Of a stretch of 64,000 nt of DNA, positions 63,205-64,000 are shown piece after piece. Source of the DNA: Nematopogon swammerdamellus. Lineage: Eukaryota; Arthropoda; Insecta; Lepidoptera; Adelidae. How positions within the stretch are numbered: position 1 is the stretch's first letter; the number at the start of each line of letters is the position of its first letter. Location: NCBI GenBank assembly GCA_946902875.1, contig OX336345.1:13237395-13301394 (forward strand), written 5' to 3'. The position numbers were made by a program, and so were the translations under genes. The notes under the pieces were generated by a model that worked only from the letters and a program-made list of their open reading frames with translations, was not told the DNA's origin and made no database searches.

Positions 63205-63720
63205 TAGTTTAATTCATAGACTTCCGATGGGGCCTGCCAGCCCCACTTCCGTTTTGTACCATAGACTTCCGTAGGGGCTGGGTGGTCCCCGAAAGTCGGC
63301 GTGGAAAGATATCGCCAATAGGGATTTTAATGAATTATTAGAATGTGATAAAAATCCTTGCCTTCCCCATAGAACACACGGTACAAATGTTTTGACGGCT
63401 GTCAATTTATACCTAGGTACATAATTTCTGGCAGGATGGAAAACTGATTCCTAGTTAAATGTGATTTAAGATTACCGTGGTTAACATTCATAGTGGAAAT
63501 ATTTGTTTACGGCTTTACTCACGGTCCTAGTTGTAGTTCTGGAAATCATTATTTCAAAGATACATTCTTTGCCTACACATTGATATGGAAATTGTATAGG
63601 GTAATACTAGTCAATTTTAGGTTAGAAAAAAGTGGAAAAAAAGTCAGGTGTTTTTTGTTTTTCCTGGAGTTCAAAAAACCTGTCTCTGCTTCTAAATAAA
63701 GTAATTCTCACTTTACATGG
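63205..63720. repeat. dispersed repeats (relatives at 36.6, 38.4 and 59.05 kb)
   Basis: 63,205-63,480 carries GACTTCCGATGGGGCCTGCC, AATCCTTGCCTTCCCCATAG and AATTTCTGGCAGGATGG as at 36,600-36,930. 63,571-63,720 (TGGAAATTGTATAGGG, TCCTGGAGTTCAAAAAACCT, GCTTCTAAATAAAG) resembles the interior of the MITE at 58,676. It is non-coding. Confidence 0.5.
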
Positions 63721-63830
63721 TTGTTTGGGTAATTTAATTGCCTATAAGTGTAAATAGAGTTTATTGATCTGCCTTCATAAAATATTTGAGTAAAATTTCG
63801 TGAATTTTCGTTTTTTTTTTAACTATTCCG

Positions 63831-64000
63831 GTATGGGTGGCTGATTCGGAGGGGCCAAAGCACATGCTCCGACCAGCCAATATCACCTCCGAGAAGGTAG
63901 GTGCCATACCGGAGACATCCCTAGATTGCTGGCTATACTGGACTAGAGGAGAACACAACCGAGGCTGCTATGCGGCCATCTTACATCCAAACGAGTGGCG
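63831..64000 (-). repeat. tRNA-type SINE, cut by the window edge
   Basis: The - strand tail (GGCCAAAGCACATGCTCCGA, CAATATCACCTCCGAGAAGG) and body (TACTGGACTAGAGGAGAACA, CCGAGGCTGCTATGCGGCC) correspond to 49,340-49,480. The head would lie beyond 64,000. Confidence 0.8.

Noticed and set aside
63761..63775. RpL18A exon 1 (ATGAAGGCAGATCAA on the - strand)
   Set aside because: It starts like MKA but runs into TAA after five codons, with no GT donor, and lies next to a SINE.
1..64000. CRISPR arrays, rRNA operons, bacterial or viral gene clusters
   Set aside because: The repeats seen are minisatellites, satellites and transposons of a eukaryotic genome; no CRISPR spacing, rRNA gene or bacterial gene order is present.

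Overview
This window is insect nuclear DNA, almost certainly from a moth or butterfly (Lepidoptera). The evidence is intron-rich genes with consensus GT-AG splice sites, a Dicer-2 gene and a ribosomal protein gene whose proteins read like insect orthologues, and a dense load of transposons and SINEs of lepidopteran style. It is not prokaryotic, so operons and ribosome-binding sites do not apply.

Two host genes converge. From the left edge to 32,312 on the + strand lies the 3' two-thirds of Dicer-2 (siRNA/antiviral Dicer). I could place 20 exons with consistent splice phases. They encode 1,051 residues, from the end of the DUF283/dimerisation fold through platform/PAZ, RNase IIIa and RNase IIIb to the single C-terminal dsRBD. 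All eight metal-binding acidic residues of the two RNase III domains are present. The helicase exons lie upstream of the window. From the right edge leftward, on the - strand, is RpL18A (60S protein eL20), with coding exons at 62,791-62,615, 61,724-61,545 and 46,760-46,602. Exon 1, which should carry the ATG, was not found and is probably outside. The last intron of this housekeeping gene is 14.8 kb.

Almost everything else is mobile or repetitive DNA. Dicer-2 introns hold LINE fragments, foldback elements and MITEs (TA or TTAA target duplications), SINEs, minisatellites, and a 441-bp tandem duplication that copies the 5' part of one coding exon. The 14-kb intergenic zone (32.3-46.6 kb) holds a 105-bp minisatellite split by a LINE. 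It also holds a three-level nest: a SINE interrupted by a TTAA-flanked MITE, itself interrupted by a young BEL/Pao LTR retrotransposon (527-bp LTRs differing at one base by eye, 5-bp target duplication). That retrotransposon has a 1,505-codon open frame but appears to lack its RNase H domain through an in-frame deletion. The large RpL18A intron holds a tRNA-headed SINE inside a LINE, a 5-kb satellite (303-bp monomers in 1,642-bp higher-order units with CCTAA motifs) and a TTAA-flanked MITE.

The most interesting observation is at 907-1,222. A 316-bp transposon with terminal inverted repeats and a perfect 8-bp target duplication sits in a Dicer-2 intron in sense orientation. It carries a short THAP-type first exon with ATG and a GTAAGT donor. 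That donor has the phase needed to splice in frame onto the next Dicer-2 exon. If used, it would give a Dicer-2 without helicase and DUF283, analogous to the transposon-driven DicerO isoform of mouse oocytes. Second is a set of SINEs that share a central body but carry three different heads, one clearly derived from 5S rRNA and one from a tRNA.
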